NCBI GenBank assembly: GCA_023376005.1
Contig: CM042145.1
Coordinates: 91,283,188 to 91,347,187 of the forward strand
Length of the DNA: 64,000 nucleotides
Direction of reading: 5' to 3'
Origin: Doryteuthis pealeii
Taxonomy: Eukaryota > Mollusca > Cephalopoda > Myopsida > Loliginidae
A program made the position numbers and the translations under genes. The notes beneath the pieces were generated by a model. It was given only the letters and a program-made list of their open reading frames with translations. It was not told where the DNA came from and ran no database searches. Positions 63,561 to 64,000 of this stretch are shown here, piece after piece; the first letter of the stretch is position 1, and every line of letters begins with the position of its first letter.

Positions 63561-63779
63561 GGATCTACTTTGGTTATTTGCTAGAGTAACGTCAGTAAAA
63601 TAAAATTTTATTTTCCCCTTTCCAAAAAAAATAAGAAAAAGCTTCTCTCTGTGTATCCATCAACGAATTCTGGTAAATTTATCCTTTCGTTCTCCTTTAT
63701 GTTCATCTTCAGATTAGGTTAAGTGTAAGACGGTTAAAAAAACAAACATTTAATGACCAACTTTATTAACAAAACGTAG

Positions 63780-63908
63780 AGCCGAATTACGTCCTAGCGT
63801 GGGTAATGGATGGCAAGCTATTTGCGCGGATCCATTTACTACGGAATAGCGAGTTTGATTTCTCGCTGGAGTCACATGTTTTCGACGTTGTGTCATTCCT
63901 ACCAGTGG
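63780..63908 (+). mobile_element. SINE family E (mirror of 40296-40430)
   Basis: CTAGCGTGGGTAATGGATGG, GCGAGTTTGATTTCTCGCTG, CGTTGTGTCATTCCTACCAG. Confidence 0.78.
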
Positions 63909-64000
63909 TAAACGCTTTTGTTTTGTTTTACGGCATATCAACCTCGGTGGGTCATTTAATGCCGACAATGTTTTGGAAAATACATCTTCTAATGGATATC
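63909..64000 (-). mobile_element. SINE-like family C tip (mirror of 40207-40295), cut by window
   Basis: GTTTTGTTTTACGGCATATC, GTGGGTCATTTAATGCCGAC, ATGTTTTGGAAAATACATC. Confidence 0.85.

Larger units (their letters stand above)
52180..64000 (-). repeat. Right arm of giant inverted repeat, indel-rich copy
   Basis: This is the reverse complement of 40207-52071 over its whole length and is cut by the window end. It carries frequent single-base insertions and deletions relative to the left arm. Examples are the OK SINE B box (one extra A), the 5S-like core (two bases lost from GAAGTTAAGCAAC) and the LINE frame (several frameshifts). Features listed here are mirror images of left-arm features and probably not independent loci. 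Confidence 0.95.

Noticed and set aside
52180..64000. Counting right-arm elements as independent insertions
   Set aside because: They are the mirror image of the left arm, including the same truncation points. Probably the same locus read twice.

Overview
The window reads as intergenic, repeat-saturated DNA from a large animal genome, most likely a cephalopod and probably an octopus. The reasons are a tRNA-Lys-like SINE with intact A- and B-box positions that resembles the octopus OK SINE, at least three other tRNA-headed SINE families, many long TA, CA/GT and CT microsatellites, mariner-type elements, and 3' ends of several non-LTR retrotransposons. The organism call is an inference from recalled family resemblance, not from a database search. 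No complete host gene is visible. The longest open frames (for example 25150-25875 and 19596-20178) are translations of simple repeats. The one candidate for a host exon is a short signal-peptide-like coding segment ending at a strong splice donor (24128-24247, minus strand).

Layout. 0-9 kb: SINEs (families called B, OK and C here), a GC-rich dispersed repeat, two fold-back MITEs and a diverged tandem triplication. 9-19 kb: CT tract, a SINE inserted in a SINE, a LINE C-terminus at 11.2 kb, a pair of mariner remnants at 15.5-16.4 kb, and a second LINE C-terminus at 18.3-18.7 kb. 19.6-20.1 kb: GT/TATG microsatellite. 21-28 kb: SINEs, the candidate exon, a GAAA-based minisatellite and the first of three fold-back mariner derivatives. 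28.3-30.5 kb: TA tracts and a 1.3-kb GATA/GATATGAAGAGACT minisatellite. 30.7-38.3 kb: further SINEs, CT tracts, a 0.4-kb duplication carrying CRE-like palindromes, and a full fold-back mariner derivative inserted at a TA inside a SINE. 38.8-40.2 kb: LINE C-terminal fragments and SINEs.

From about 40.2 kb to the right edge the window is one giant imperfect palindrome. Bases 40207-52071 reappear as the reverse complement of 52180-64000, element by element, around an apex near 52.1 kb. The right edge cuts the right arm, so the full palindrome is at least 23.8 kb. The arms differ mostly by scattered 1-3 nt indels. Wherever an independent standard exists (OK SINE, 5S rRNA-like core, LINE reading frame), the right arm is the worse copy. 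That pattern suggests a fold-back (template plus complement) long read left in the assembly, although a real inverted duplication cannot be excluded from sequence alone. Elements in 52-64 kb should therefore not be counted as independent copies.

There is no operon-like or pathway organisation. The relationships visible are between mobile elements: non-autonomous SINEs, LINE 3' ends that may have supplied the machinery, and mariner-like deletion derivatives nested in SINEs.
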